A stretch of 63,266 nucleotides of DNA from JAIRTY01 sp050257395 (lineage in GTDB: Bacteria > Actinomycetota > Actinomycetes > Streptosporangiales > Streptosporangiaceae). Positions 16,707 through 24,001 of the stretch are shown here, piece by piece. Both the position numbers and the translations under genes were made by a program. Below the pieces are notes generated by a model that searched no databases, was not told the origin of the DNA, and was given only the letters and a program-made list of their open reading frames with translations. Each line of letters opens with the position of its first letter. Within the stretch, counting starts at the first letter, position 1. The DNA lies in assembly GCA_050257395.1 (NCBI GenBank), contig JBLMWU010000266.1, positions 1 through 63,266 on the forward strand, read 5' to 3'.

Positions 16707-17644
16707 CGGGTGCCTCCGTCGTTCTCGTCGTCACCGGTGAGGGCGAGGAAGGCTTCCTCCAGCCCGTGCGCGGTGATCTCCAGGTCGTGCGCGTCGGTCT
16801 CGGTCAGCAGGTACCGGGCCACCTTGTCGGCGTCGGCGGAGTGGATGAGCACGGTGTCGCCGCGGATCTCCAGGCTGTCCACGCCCGGGACGGTGCGCAG
16901 CGCCTCCTCGCTGGCACCGGGCACCGTGGCTCGCACGGTGCGGCCGGAGGCGAGGCTCTTGACCTGGGCGCCGGTGCCGTCGGCGACGATCTCGCCCTTG
17001 CGGATCAGGATGATCCGGTCGGCGTAGGCGTCGGCCTCCTCCAGGTAGTGGGTGGCGAACAGCACGGTCCGGCCCTGCTCCGCGTCCTCGCGGATCGCGG
17101 TCCAGAAGTCCCGGCGGCCCTCCACGTCCATGCCGGTGGTCGGCTCGTCCAGGATCAGCAGCTCCGGGTCGGACAGCAGCGCCATGGCGAACCGCAGCCG
17201 CTGCTGCTCGCCGCCGGAGCACTTGCCCACCATCCGGTCGGCGATGCCGGAGATGCCGGCCCGGCTGAGCGCCGCGGCCGGGTCCGTGCTGCGCGCGAAC
17301 AGGCTGGCGGTGTAGCGGGCCGTCTCGCCGACCGTGAGGTCCTTGAGCAGCCCGCCGGTCTGCATGACCGCGGACACCAGGCCGCGCCGGATCGCGTGCT
17401 GCGGCGTCATGCCGAGGACGGAGACCTCGCCGCGGGTGGGAGTGGACAGCCCGAGGATGATGTCGATGGTCGATGTCTTGCCCGCGCCGTTCGGGCCCAG
17501 GAACGCGACGACCTCCCCCTGGCCGATCGTGAGGCTGACGTTGTGGACGGCCCTGACCGGGCCGAAGTGCTTGCTGATGTCGCTCAGGTGGACCGCGGGT
17601 GGCGCGGTCAGATCACGTCCTGGTGCCTGGACTGCTGTCGTCAT
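16703..17644 (-). CDS. ABC exporter ATP-binding protein
   Basis: 313 aa from ATG (a GTG at 17680 is an alternative). Walker A is GPNGAGKT (50-57), the signature is CSGGEQQRL (variant of LSGGQ), Walker B is LLILDEPTTGMD, and the switch histidine lies in LFATHYLEEAD. The C-terminal extension (VRATVPGASEEALRTVPGVD) is the DrrA-like domain of natural-product exporters. It powers the downstream permease. DrrAB-type pairs often export antibiotics, but no biosynthetic cluster adjoins. Confidence 0.93.
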   Translation of the reverse strand: MTTAVQAPGRDLTAPPAVHLSDISKHFGPVRAVHNVSLTIGQGEVVAFLGPNGAGKTSTIDIILGLSTPTRGEVSVLGMTPQHAIRRGLVSAVMQTGGLLKDLTVGETARYTASLFARSTDPAAALSRAGISGIADRMVGKCSGGEQQRLRFAMALLSDPELLILDEPTTGMDVEGRRDFWTAIREDAEQGRTVLFATHYLEEADAYADRIILIRKGEIVADGTGAQVKSLASGRTVRATVPGASEEALRTVPGVDSLEIRGDTVLIHSADADKVARYLLTETDAHDLEITAHGLEEAFLALTGDDENDGGTR

Positions 17645-17809
17645 GGGGCAAGCCTGTCCCAGAGCGCGGCCGGGCTCCACTGAGATTCCACGCGATTACG
17701 CCATGACATGTGTCATGGGCGGGTGGCCGATGGCATGGGGCGGTGGCCGGCGGTGCCCGCGGGAGAGTAGCCTCGCGTGCCGGGCGGTTCCCGCGTGAGG
17801 AGGACGCTG

Positions 17810-18589
17810 ATGTCCGTGCTGAGCGACGAGCGGTACGCAGAAGAGCTGCGCGGGTGCACGGCGGCGCTGGCCGCCATCGCGTGCCCGGATCTGACCCGCC
17901 CGGTGCCGACCTGCCCGGGCTGGACGCTGCGGGAACTGGTCACCCATGTGGGGCGCGGCCACCGCTGGGCGGCGGAGATCGTCGCCACCCGCTCGCCGGA
18001 GTTCATCTCCCCGCGTGACGTGCCCGGCGGCAAGCTGCCGGACGGCCAGGCGGAGCAGGAGGCGTGGCTGAACGCGAGCGCGGACCTGGTCGCAGAGAAG
18101 GTCGTGGTCGCGCCGGAGGCGCCGGTGTGGACCTTCATCGGCAGCCGCCCGGCCCGCTTCTGGGTGCGCCGCCGCGCCCACGAAGCCGCCGTGCACCTGC
18201 TGGACGCCCAGCTCGCGGCCGGGCAGGAGATCAGCCTGGCGGCCGGCTTCGCCGCCGACGGGATCGCCGAATGGCTGGAGCTGGTCGCGGCCAACCCGCA
18301 GGCCGCCGCCGCGCTGGCGCAGGCCCGTGCGGGCCGCGGGGACGGCGAGACGCTGCACGTCCACGCCACCGATCCGGGCCTGGACGGCGCGGGTGAGTGG
18401 CTGGTCCGCCTCGGCCCGGACGGCATCACCGCCGAACCCGGCCACGCCAAGGCCGGCGTCGCGGTCCGTGGCCCCGCCGCCCGGCTGCTGGCGGTGCTCA
18501 CCCGCCGCCTGCCGCCGTCCGATCCCGCGGTCGAGGTCTTCGGCGACGAGACGCTGCTCGCCGACTGGCTGGCGCACACGCCGTTCTGA
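17810..18589 (+). CDS. Maleylpyruvate isomerase-family mycothiol-dependent protein
   Basis: 259 aa from ATG with GAGGAGG upstream. The N-terminal DinB-like four-helix domain has CPGWTLRELVTHVGRGHRWAAE, including the metal-binding histidine region, and RRRAHEAAVHLLDAQ with the second histidine pair. The C-terminal MDMPI_C domain follows (ETLHVHATD, then WLVRLGPDG). Family members use mycothiol, the actinobacterial thiol, in isomerisation, detoxification or transfer reactions. The exact reaction is not deducible. Confidence 0.88.
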   Translation: MSVLSDERYAEELRGCTAALAAIACPDLTRPVPTCPGWTLRELVTHVGRGHRWAAEIVATRSPEFISPRDVPGGKLPDGQAEQEAWLNASADLVAEKVVVAPEAPVWTFIGSRPARFWVRRRAHEAAVHLLDAQLAAGQEISLAAGFAADGIAEWLELVAANPQAAAALAQARAGRGDGETLHVHATDPGLDGAGEWLVRLGPDGITAEPGHAKAGVAVRGPAARLLAVLTRRLPPSDPAVEVFGDETLLADWLAHTPF

Positions 18590-19085
18590 CCCTGACCGGG
18601 CCGCCGGGTCGGCCCGGCCGGGTACTTCACCCGTACCGGCTGAGGCGCCCCCCGTCCCCCCTCGCCGACCGTGGCAGGTGGGCGGCTGAGATCGGGGAAC
18701 CGGATGCGGCGCTGGCGGGCTCTCCTGGTGCTGGGCACCGCGCAATTCGTGCGTCCTGACGCCGCCAGACCGGGACGAGCCTCCGGCAGCCCGAGCGGTC
18801 AGGCATCGGGGGCTCCGCCTGTAGGCGATCTTGTCCCAGCCTGGGCCCGGCGGGCGCACTTCCGCTGGCACGGGGGCCGCCAACGGGGCGGCCCGCCGGG
18901 TGATCCGACCCTACGTTGGCGAGCATGGGTCGAGTCCCAACCTCCGCCGTTAGGATTTCGTTAAGATTTGGACGGTTATTGCCCGAAAGCCCCGTCAGGT
19001 GGATCTAACTGGGCCGCTACCTTGTCAACGCTGCCGAGTGGTGGCCATCGTAAGAACTCGGCCCCCACTGGGATTCAGGGGGCGT
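18590..19085. other. Intergenic region, partly lower GC, no convincing gene
   Basis: The first 300 bp are GC-rich with no believable reading frame. From about 18940 the sequence becomes AT-richer (GTTAGGATTTCGTTAAGATT) and looks like a promoter. A second small hairpin (CCCC-CTG paired with CAG-GGGG, 19063-19082) precedes the strong terminator at 19086. A short non-coding RNA between about 18960 and 19130 is possible but unproven. Confidence 0.35.
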
Positions 19086-19130
19086 GAGCGGCCTTGGCGG
19101 ACGATGGGGGACGATCCGCCAAGGCCGCTC
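19086..19130. terminator. Strong 16-bp hairpin terminator
   Basis: GAGCGGCCTTGGCGGA at 19086-19101 is perfectly complementary to TCCGCCAAGGCCGCTC at 19115-19130, with a 13-nt loop. There is no U-tract, as is common in high-GC actinobacteria. It lies just beyond the stop codon of the convergent NAD kinase gene and can serve both strands. Confidence 0.8.
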
Positions 19131-19187
19131 TCCCACTCCTTGGCCTTGCCGGGCTGGACATGCCGCATGGACGGCGCCGGCTAGCTG

Positions 19188-20045
19188 CTAGTCCGGCGGG
19201 ATCTCGGCCGAGTCGGTGATCCGCAGCTTGCGGCGGGCCCGCTGGTAGAAGGTGGTGTGGCCGAGCCGGATCACCCGGGCGGCGCCGGGCCGGGGCGCCA
19301 GGCCGATCCGGTCGCCCGCCCCCGCGTAGCCGGCCACCTGCCCGTCCACCTCCACCGCCAGCCGCCCGCTGGCGGGCAGCAGCTGCAGCGCCAGGTCGTC
19401 GTGGACCGACAGAATGACGCCCCGGTTGTAGGCGGAGTGCGGTGCCGCCGGGGTCACCAGGACCGCTTCCACCGCCGGGCTCATGATCGGCCCGCCCGCC
19501 GAGAAGCTGTAGGCGGTGGATCCGGTGGGGGTGGCGACCACCACCGCGTCCGCCGCGTAGCTGACGAACGGCTGGCCGCCGGCCCGCACCGACACCACCG
19601 CGCTGCCGTGCCCGGGCACCCGGACCACCGCGACGTCGTTGAAGGCGGTGACCAGCTGGCCGCCCAGGGTGGCGTCGATGGCCAGCCGGGGCTCGATGGT
19701 GAACTGGCGGGCGTCGATCGCCGACAGCGCGTCCGGCAGGGCGGGCACGTCCACCTCGGCGAGGAAGCCGAGCTTGCCCAGGTTGACCCCGAGCACGGAG
19801 GCGCGCTGCCGGTCGGCCAGCCGCATGGCCCGCAGCATGGTGCCGTCGCCGCCGAGACTCACCAGCAGGTCGCAGCGGCTGCCCAGCTCGGTATCCGTCA
19901 CCGGGATGGCGGCGCAGTCCAGCCGCTGGATTTCGTCCTTGATGCCGAGGACGTCGATGCCGCGCCGGCCAGCCCAGCCCAGCACCGCGCCGACGGCCTC
20001 GGCGGAGTCGCGCTGCGGGTGCAGGACCAGGCCGACTGAGTGCAT
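19188..20045 (-). CDS. nadK: NAD kinase
   Basis: 285 aa from ATG. The defining GGDGT motif is at 65-69 (LLVSLGGDGTMLRA), followed by NLGKLGFLAEV and the substrate loop FNDVAVVR. The glycine-rich TPTGSTAYSFSAGGPI segment is intact. It phosphorylates NAD to NADP with ATP or polyphosphate in the cytoplasm. TACGCC 6 nt before the ATG is a near-consensus leaderless -10. Many actinomycetes carry two NAD kinases; this one is not in the usual tlyA-nadK-recN context, so it is probably the accessory copy (inference). Confidence 0.93.
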   Translation of the reverse strand: MHSVGLVLHPQRDSAEAVGAVLGWAGRRGIDVLGIKDEIQRLDCAAIPVTDTELGSRCDLLVSLGGDGTMLRAMRLADRQRASVLGVNLGKLGFLAEVDVPALPDALSAIDARQFTIEPRLAIDATLGGQLVTAFNDVAVVRVPGHGSAVVSVRAGGQPFVSYAADAVVVATPTGSTAYSFSAGGPIMSPAVEAVLVTPAAPHSAYNRGVILSVHDDLALQLLPASGRLAVEVDGQVAGYAGAGDRIGLAPRPGAARVIRLGHTTFYQRARRKLRITDSAEIPPD

Positions 20046-20088
20046 GTCACGGGCGTACCCCGGCGGGCGGTTGGGCACCCTTGTCAGG

Positions 20089-21249
20089 GTGGCCGATGAG
20101 ATAACTGAATTCCGCATCGACGTGCCCGAAGCCGACCTGGCCGGCCTGCGGGAGCGGCTCCGGCACACCCGCTGGCCCGAGCCGGCGACCGCGGACGGCT
20201 GGTCCCAGGGCGTCCCCCTGGGCTACCTGCAGGACCTGTGCGGCTACTGGGCCAGCGGCTATGACTGGCGGGAGACGGAAGCCAGGCTGAACGCCCTGCC
20301 CCAGTTCCGGACCGCCATCGACGGGCTGCCGGTCCACTTCCTGCACGTCCGGTCGCCGCACCCGGGCGCCCTGCCGCTGGTGCTGACCCACGGCTGGCCC
20401 GGGTCGGTGATCGAGTTCCTCAAGGTCATCGGGCCGCTCACCGACCCGCCCGCGCACGGCGGGGACGCCGCGGACGCCTTCCACGTGGTGTGCCCGTCGC
20501 TGCCCGGCTACGGGTTCAGCGGCAAGCCGGCCGCGCCCGGCTGGGGCGTCGGGCGGATCGCCGCGGTCTGGGCGCAGCTCATGGCCCGGCTCGGCTACCA
20601 GCGCTACGGCGCGCAGGGGAGTGACTGGGGCACGAGTGTCAGCGCGAGCCTGGGTCAGGCCGACGCCCGCCACGTCGCCGGCATCCATCTCATGCCGCCG
20701 CTGGCGCCACCGGACCCGGCGACGATGGGGGAGCTGACCGGGCCGGAACAGGCGGCGCTCGCGGCGCTCCGGCATTCCGCCGAATGGGATTCCGGGTATT
20801 CGCAGGAGCACGCGACCAGGCCGCAGACCATCGGGTACGCGCTGGTGGACTCGCCCGCCGCGCTGTGCGCCTGGATCATCGAGAAGTTCTGGGCCTGGAC
20901 CGACCACGGCGGGCGGCTGGAGGACGTGCTCTCCCGCGACGAGCTGCTCGGGAACGTGATGCTCTACTGGCTGCCCGGAACCGGCGCCTCAGCCGCCCGG
21001 CTTTACTGGGAGAGCATGCGCCAGGTGCGCCAGTGGATCTCCGGGCCGGTCACGGACACCGTGGACATCCCCACCGGCTGCTCGGTCTTCCCGAAGGAAC
21101 TCCAGCGCCCGTCCCGGCGGTGGGCGGAGAAACGTTTCCGGGACATCCGGTACTGGAACGAGCCCGCCCGGGGCGGCCACTTCGCCGCGTTCGAGCAGCC
21201 GGGCCTGTTCGTGAGCGAGCTCCGCTCGTTCTTCCGGCTGGTCCGCTGA
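20089..21249 (+). CDS. Epoxide hydrolase (EHN domain, alpha/beta hydrolase)
   Basis: 386 aa from GTG. The N-terminal EHN domain (EFRIDVPEADLAGLRERLRH, then TRWPEP) is followed by the core with HGWPGS (101-106) for the oxyanion hole, nucleophile Asp179 in AQGSDWGTS, and the catalytic histidine in GGHFAAFEQP near the end. Lid tyrosines are present (SGYSQEHATRP). These enzymes open epoxides to diols through an ester intermediate. It is divergent from nadK with 43 bp between starts. Confidence 0.92.
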   Translation: MADEITEFRIDVPEADLAGLRERLRHTRWPEPATADGWSQGVPLGYLQDLCGYWASGYDWRETEARLNALPQFRTAIDGLPVHFLHVRSPHPGALPLVLTHGWPGSVIEFLKVIGPLTDPPAHGGDAADAFHVVCPSLPGYGFSGKPAAPGWGVGRIAAVWAQLMARLGYQRYGAQGSDWGTSVSASLGQADARHVAGIHLMPPLAPPDPATMGELTGPEQAALAALRHSAEWDSGYSQEHATRPQTIGYALVDSPAALCAWIIEKFWAWTDHGGRLEDVLSRDELLGNVMLYWLPGTGASAARLYWESMRQVRQWISGPVTDTVDIPTGCSVFPKELQRPSRRWAEKRFRDIRYWNEPARGGHFAAFEQPGLFVSELRSFFRLVR

Positions 21250-21258
21250 GCCTGCCGG

Positions 21259-21936
21259 TCAGCCCGGTTCCGGCAGGCTGAGCAGGCCTTCCGCCACGTC
21301 CACCAGGGTCTCGCCGGTCACGTCCGGCGGGGCGAACACCGGCGGGTAGCGGCCTTCGGAGCGGCTGACCCAGCCGGTGACCAGCCCGGCCCGGCTGGCG
21401 CCGTGGCAGTCCCAGGCGTGCGCGGCGACCAGCGCGAGCCGCTCCGGCGTCACCCCGAGGGACTCCGCGGCGTAGCGGTAGACGATGGGCGGCGGCTTCC
21501 AGCGGCGCACCTCGGCGGTGGTGATCACCTTGTCGAGGTAGGGCGTCAGGCCGGTGCGCCCGGCGAACGAGGCCATCACCTCGGGGCCGCCGTTCGTCAG
21601 CAGGGCGACCCGGACGCCCGCCCCGGCCAGCCGCTGCACCGCGGGCAGCACGTCGGGGTGGGCGGGCAGCTCACCGAACCCGGCCAGCACCTGGGCCGCC
21701 AGCTCGCTGGTGAGCTTGTAGCCGGTGACGCTGTGCAGGGCGGCCTCGGCCACGTCCCGGAACGGGACGAAGTCGCCGGCCGCCGACAGCGCCATCCCGT
21801 CCCGCAGGGTCCGGGTGAACCACAGCTCCAGCAGGTCCGGCGGCTGGCCGACGGCGGCCAGCCGGTCGCGCAGCGGCGCCAGCGGCATCAGCGTCTCGAT
21901 CACGTCGAAGGCCACCGCGGCCGGCCGTACGGCCAT
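21259..21936 (-). CDS. HAD-superfamily hydrolase, haloacid dehalogenase type II-like
   Basis: 225 aa from ATG with GGGAGGAG upstream. Motif I is AFDVIETL, where the type II enzymes have FDxxGTL; the nucleophile Asp is kept. Motif II is LLTNGGPE, motif III KPPPIVYRYA, and motif IV LVAAHAWDCHGASRAG, a position typical of (S)-2-haloacid dehalogenases. It may dehalogenate haloacids, or it may be a phosphatase-like relative. It converges on the epoxide hydrolase gene. Confidence 0.85.
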   Translation of the reverse strand: MAVRPAAVAFDVIETLMPLAPLRDRLAAVGQPPDLLELWFTRTLRDGMALSAAGDFVPFRDVAEAALHSVTGYKLTSELAAQVLAGFGELPAHPDVLPAVQRLAGAGVRVALLTNGGPEVMASFAGRTGLTPYLDKVITTAEVRRWKPPPIVYRYAAESLGVTPERLALVAAHAWDCHGASRAGLVTGWVSRSEGRYPPVFAPPDVTGETLVDVAEGLLSLPEPG

Positions 21937-21969
21937 GGGCGTCTCCTCCCTCGGCAGTGGCTCCCGGCT

Positions 21970-22635
21970 TCAGGCCCTGCCCGCGCTCGCCGGCTTCACA
22001 CCCGCCGGGACCGTAACCGGGATCTCGCCGCCGAGCTGGTAGCCGGCGGACAGGTGAAGGTCGTCGCCGCTCCAGAACCGGCCCGGGTCATACCAGCTCA
22101 CGTGGCGGCGGGCGGGCAGCAGGCCCATGGCGCGGTAGGTCACCGCCAGCACCTCAGCGCAGTAGGCGGTCTCCAGGGCGGCGTCCGGGGCGATCCGGCG
22201 GCCGCGCGGCACCCGCCCGGTCACCCACCGGCCCGCCAGCCGGGCGGTGGAGGGGAACGGGGTGCCGTCCAGCCGCGCGATCGTGCGCAGCACCGCGTCC
22301 TCCATCTCGCGGGTCACCGGCTGGCTGAGCTGGCGCAGCCATGCCCGCTGCCCGTACCGGCCGGCCCAGACCGTGACCGCGTCCCGCAGGTCGTGCAGCT
22401 GCACCCCCCGGTGGCGGCCGCCCGACCACAGGTCCGGCAGCGAGCGGCCCAGCTCGGCGTGCCACATCAGCGGCGGCAGGTCCTCCAGCACGACCGCCAT
22501 GCCGACGTGGTTGACCGGGCTGTTCGTCGCCACCTGGATGGCCCGGTCGGCCGCCTTGCGGCCGCGGAACAGCCAGAGGTCGCCGGTGCGGGTCAGTTCC
22601 ACCGCTTCGTCGAGAGCCACGCTCGCCTGAGCCAC
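21970..22635 (-). CDS. Permuted papain-like (YiiX/YebB-type) cysteine hydrolase
   Basis: 221 aa from GTG. The order of catalytic residues is permuted: a histidine first, in SPVNHVGMAVVL, and the cysteine later, in ETAYCAEVLAVTYRAMG. This matches the YiiX/orthopoxvirus-G6R group of NlpC/P60-like enzymes, which cleave amide or ester bonds in lipids or peptides. The start GDLWLFRGRKAADRAIQVAT is typical. The TAGGCT -10 lies 7 nt before the GTG, sharing DNA with the divergent promoter. Substrate unknown. Confidence 0.7.
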   Translation of the reverse strand: MAQASVALDEAVELTRTGDLWLFRGRKAADRAIQVATNSPVNHVGMAVVLEDLPPLMWHAELGRSLPDLWSGGRHRGVQLHDLRDAVTVWAGRYGQRAWLRQLSQPVTREMEDAVLRTIARLDGTPFPSTARLAGRWVTGRVPRGRRIAPDAALETAYCAEVLAVTYRAMGLLPARRHVSWYDPGRFWSGDDLHLSAGYQLGGEIPVTVPAGVKPASAGRA

Positions 22636-22653
22636 GATCGTTAGCCTAGGCAC
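22636..22653. promoter_or_regulatory. Symmetric bidirectional leaderless promoter
   Basis: Only 18 bp separate the GTG of the minus-strand hydrolase (22635) from the ATG of the plus-strand peptide (22654). TAGCCT (plus, 22642-22647) lies 6 nt before the ATG; TAGGCT (minus, 22648-22643) lies 7 nt before the GTG. The two -10 hexamers overlap by five bases. Confidence 0.7.
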
Positions 22654-22824
22654 ATGCGCTGGTGGAAATGGCTCGGACTCGCAGCCTTTGCCGGTGTCGC
22701 GGCCACCGGGGTGGTGATCGTGCGGGCGGAACGGCGGCGCCGTGCCTACACCCCCGAGGAGATCCGCGACCGGCTGCACGCCCGGCACGACGAAGCCGTC
22801 CGCGCGGCCGGGCCCGGCCACTAG
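22654..22824 (+). CDS. 56-aa single-span membrane peptide
   Basis: 56 aa. One helix near the N-terminus (WLGLAAFAGVAATGVVIV) is followed by a strongly basic stop-transfer RAERRRRA and a soluble tail YTPEEIRDRLHARHDEA. By the positive-inside rule the tail is cytoplasmic. It is probably leaderless (TAGCCT at 22642-22647). This layout occurs in many small actinobacterial membrane proteins of unknown role. Divergent pairing with the papain-like hydrolase hints at shared regulation. Confidence 0.7.
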   Translation: MRWWKWLGLAAFAGVAATGVVIVRAERRRRAYTPEEIRDRLHARHDEAVRAAGPGH

Positions 22825-22902
22825 CGCGCCTGCCGCCCGGCCCGGGCCAGGCACCTTCCCCAGCTTCCCCGGTGGCAGCAGCGGGCCGGTTGCCAGCCGA
22901 TG

Positions 22903-22919
22903 ATCTACCTATGTAGATT
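22903..22919. promoter_or_regulatory. PadR operator overlapping the -10 of its own gene
   Basis: ATCTAC-CTAT-GTAGAT (22903-22918) is a perfect 16-bp palindrome. TAGATT (22914-22919) fits TANNNT and lies 6 nt before the PadR-type ATG at 22926, so bound repressor would block the promoter directly. Confidence 0.7.
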
Positions 22920-22925
22920 TTGGCC

Positions 22926-23267
22926 ATGCCCCTCCGGCCTGACTCGTCCCCGCAGACCCGGGCGGTGCTCGCGGCCCTGCACGGCCACCCCGCGCAGTGG
23001 CGCTACGGCTACGACATCGCCCGCGAGACCTCGCTCGCGTCCGGCACCCTGTACCCGATCCTCGGCCGGCTGGCCGACCGCGGGTACCTGGAGACCCGGT
23101 GGGAAGCCGACCCGCCAGCGGGCAGGCCGCGCCGGCACCTCTACCGGCTGACCGCGGCGGGCGCCGCCCGGGCCGCCGGGCTGCAGCGCGAGGCCGCCGC
23201 CCGGGCCACCCGGCGGCGGCCGTCAGCCCGCCCGGCCACCGGGCCGGCCGCCCCGGAGCGCGCGTGA
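22926..23267 (+). CDS. PadR-family transcriptional regulator
   Basis: 113 aa from a leaderless-type ATG. The winged helix is clear: TRAVLAALHGHPAQWRYGYD, then GTLYPILGRLADRGYLETRW and RRHLYRLTAAG. It lacks the long C-terminal dimerisation helix of larger PadR proteins, so it is the short subfamily. The palindrome over its own -10 indicates autorepression. The TGA overlaps the ATG of the downstream membrane protein gene (TGATG), a common PadR/membrane-protein operon form. Confidence 0.88.
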   Translation: MPLRPDSSPQTRAVLAALHGHPAQWRYGYDIARETSLASGTLYPILGRLADRGYLETRWEADPPAGRPRRHLYRLTAAGAARAAGLQREAAARATRRRPSARPATGPAAPERA

Positions 23268-23803
23268 TGCCCGGCCGTGGGGAGCGGCTGCTGGCGGCCG
23301 CGCTCCGGCTGCTGCCGCCGTCCCGCCGCGAGCTCGGGGCGGCGCTGCTCGCCGAGGCGGCGATCGTGCCGGCGGGCCGCCGCCGGGCTGCCTGGCTCGC
23401 GGGCGGTCTGTGGTTCGCGGCCCGCGAGAGTGCCCGCCGTCTGCGGCGGTACTGGCTGCCGCTGGCCGCCGCGGTGGCGGTCCTGGTCACGGTCAACCAG
23501 CTGGCCAGCTCCGATGACTCCGGCCAGGTGGTGATGCTGGTGCTGCTGGCCGGCGCGGCCGCGCTCGGGTTCGCCGCACCCCGCCGGGCCTGGCTGTCCG
23601 CGCTGGTGCTCGGCTCCGCGCTGGCGGTGACCGGGCTCCTGTTGGCAGCGGCCGGCCACGGCGCCGGGCACCCGGCGGGCCAGCACCCGGCCGGCGGCGC
23701 CGGCGCGGCGGCGACCCTGTTCGTGCTCATCGGGCCCGCGCTGGCGGGCGCGTACGCCGGCGCGGCGGTGCGGCTGGCCACGGGACGGCCCGCGCGGCGC
23801 TGA
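23267..23803 (+). CDS. Multi-span membrane protein in operon with PadR
   Basis: 178 aa, starting inside the PadR stop codon. A short amphipathic region (RLLAAALRLLPPSRRELGAA) precedes four or so membrane helices (YWLPLAAAVAVLVTVNQL, VVMLVLLAGAAALGFAA, LVLGSALAVTGLLLAAAG, TLFVLIGPALAGAYAGAA). No transporter or enzyme motif is seen. PadR-linked membrane proteins are often stress-related and of unknown function; this one is named only by topology. Confidence 0.75.
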   Translation: MPGRGERLLAAALRLLPPSRRELGAALLAEAAIVPAGRRRAAWLAGGLWFAARESARRLRRYWLPLAAAVAVLVTVNQLASSDDSGQVVMLVLLAGAAALGFAAPRRAWLSALVLGSALAVTGLLLAAAGHGAGHPAGQHPAGGAGAAATLFVLIGPALAGAYAGAAVRLATGRPARR

Positions 23804-23892
23804 CGCCGGTCGCGGCACAGACGGCCATCCGCGGTGCTGACGGCCGGTCGCGGCGCTGACGGCCGGTCGCGGCGCTGACGGTCGGCTGCAGC
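23799..23892 (+). repeat. Degenerate tandem array of a 19-bp unit
   Basis: Five units of about 19 bp follow each other: 23799-23816, 23817-23835, 23836-23854, 23855-23873 and 23874-23892. The third and fourth are identical (GCTGACGGCCGGTCGCGGC). The array begins inside the stop codon region of the membrane protein gene. Confidence 0.75.
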
Positions 23893-24001
23893 GCAGCGCC
23901 CCTGGCCGCCGGCGCGGGACGGGCGCGGCCGGCGGGGATCCCGGCGGCCAGCGCGCGTGGCGGCGTGGCGCGGAAACGGACCAACGGTGAATAGTGGGCG
24001 G

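Noticed and set aside
18927..18938. GGGTCGAGTCCC resembling a tRNA T-arm
   Set aside because: The loop lacks a base, and no acceptor, D-arm or anticodon arm can be folded around it.
18627..18964. Overlapping 100-codon frames on both strands in the intergenic region
   Set aside because: No ribosome binding site, no domain and no codon bias unlike chance in GC-rich DNA.
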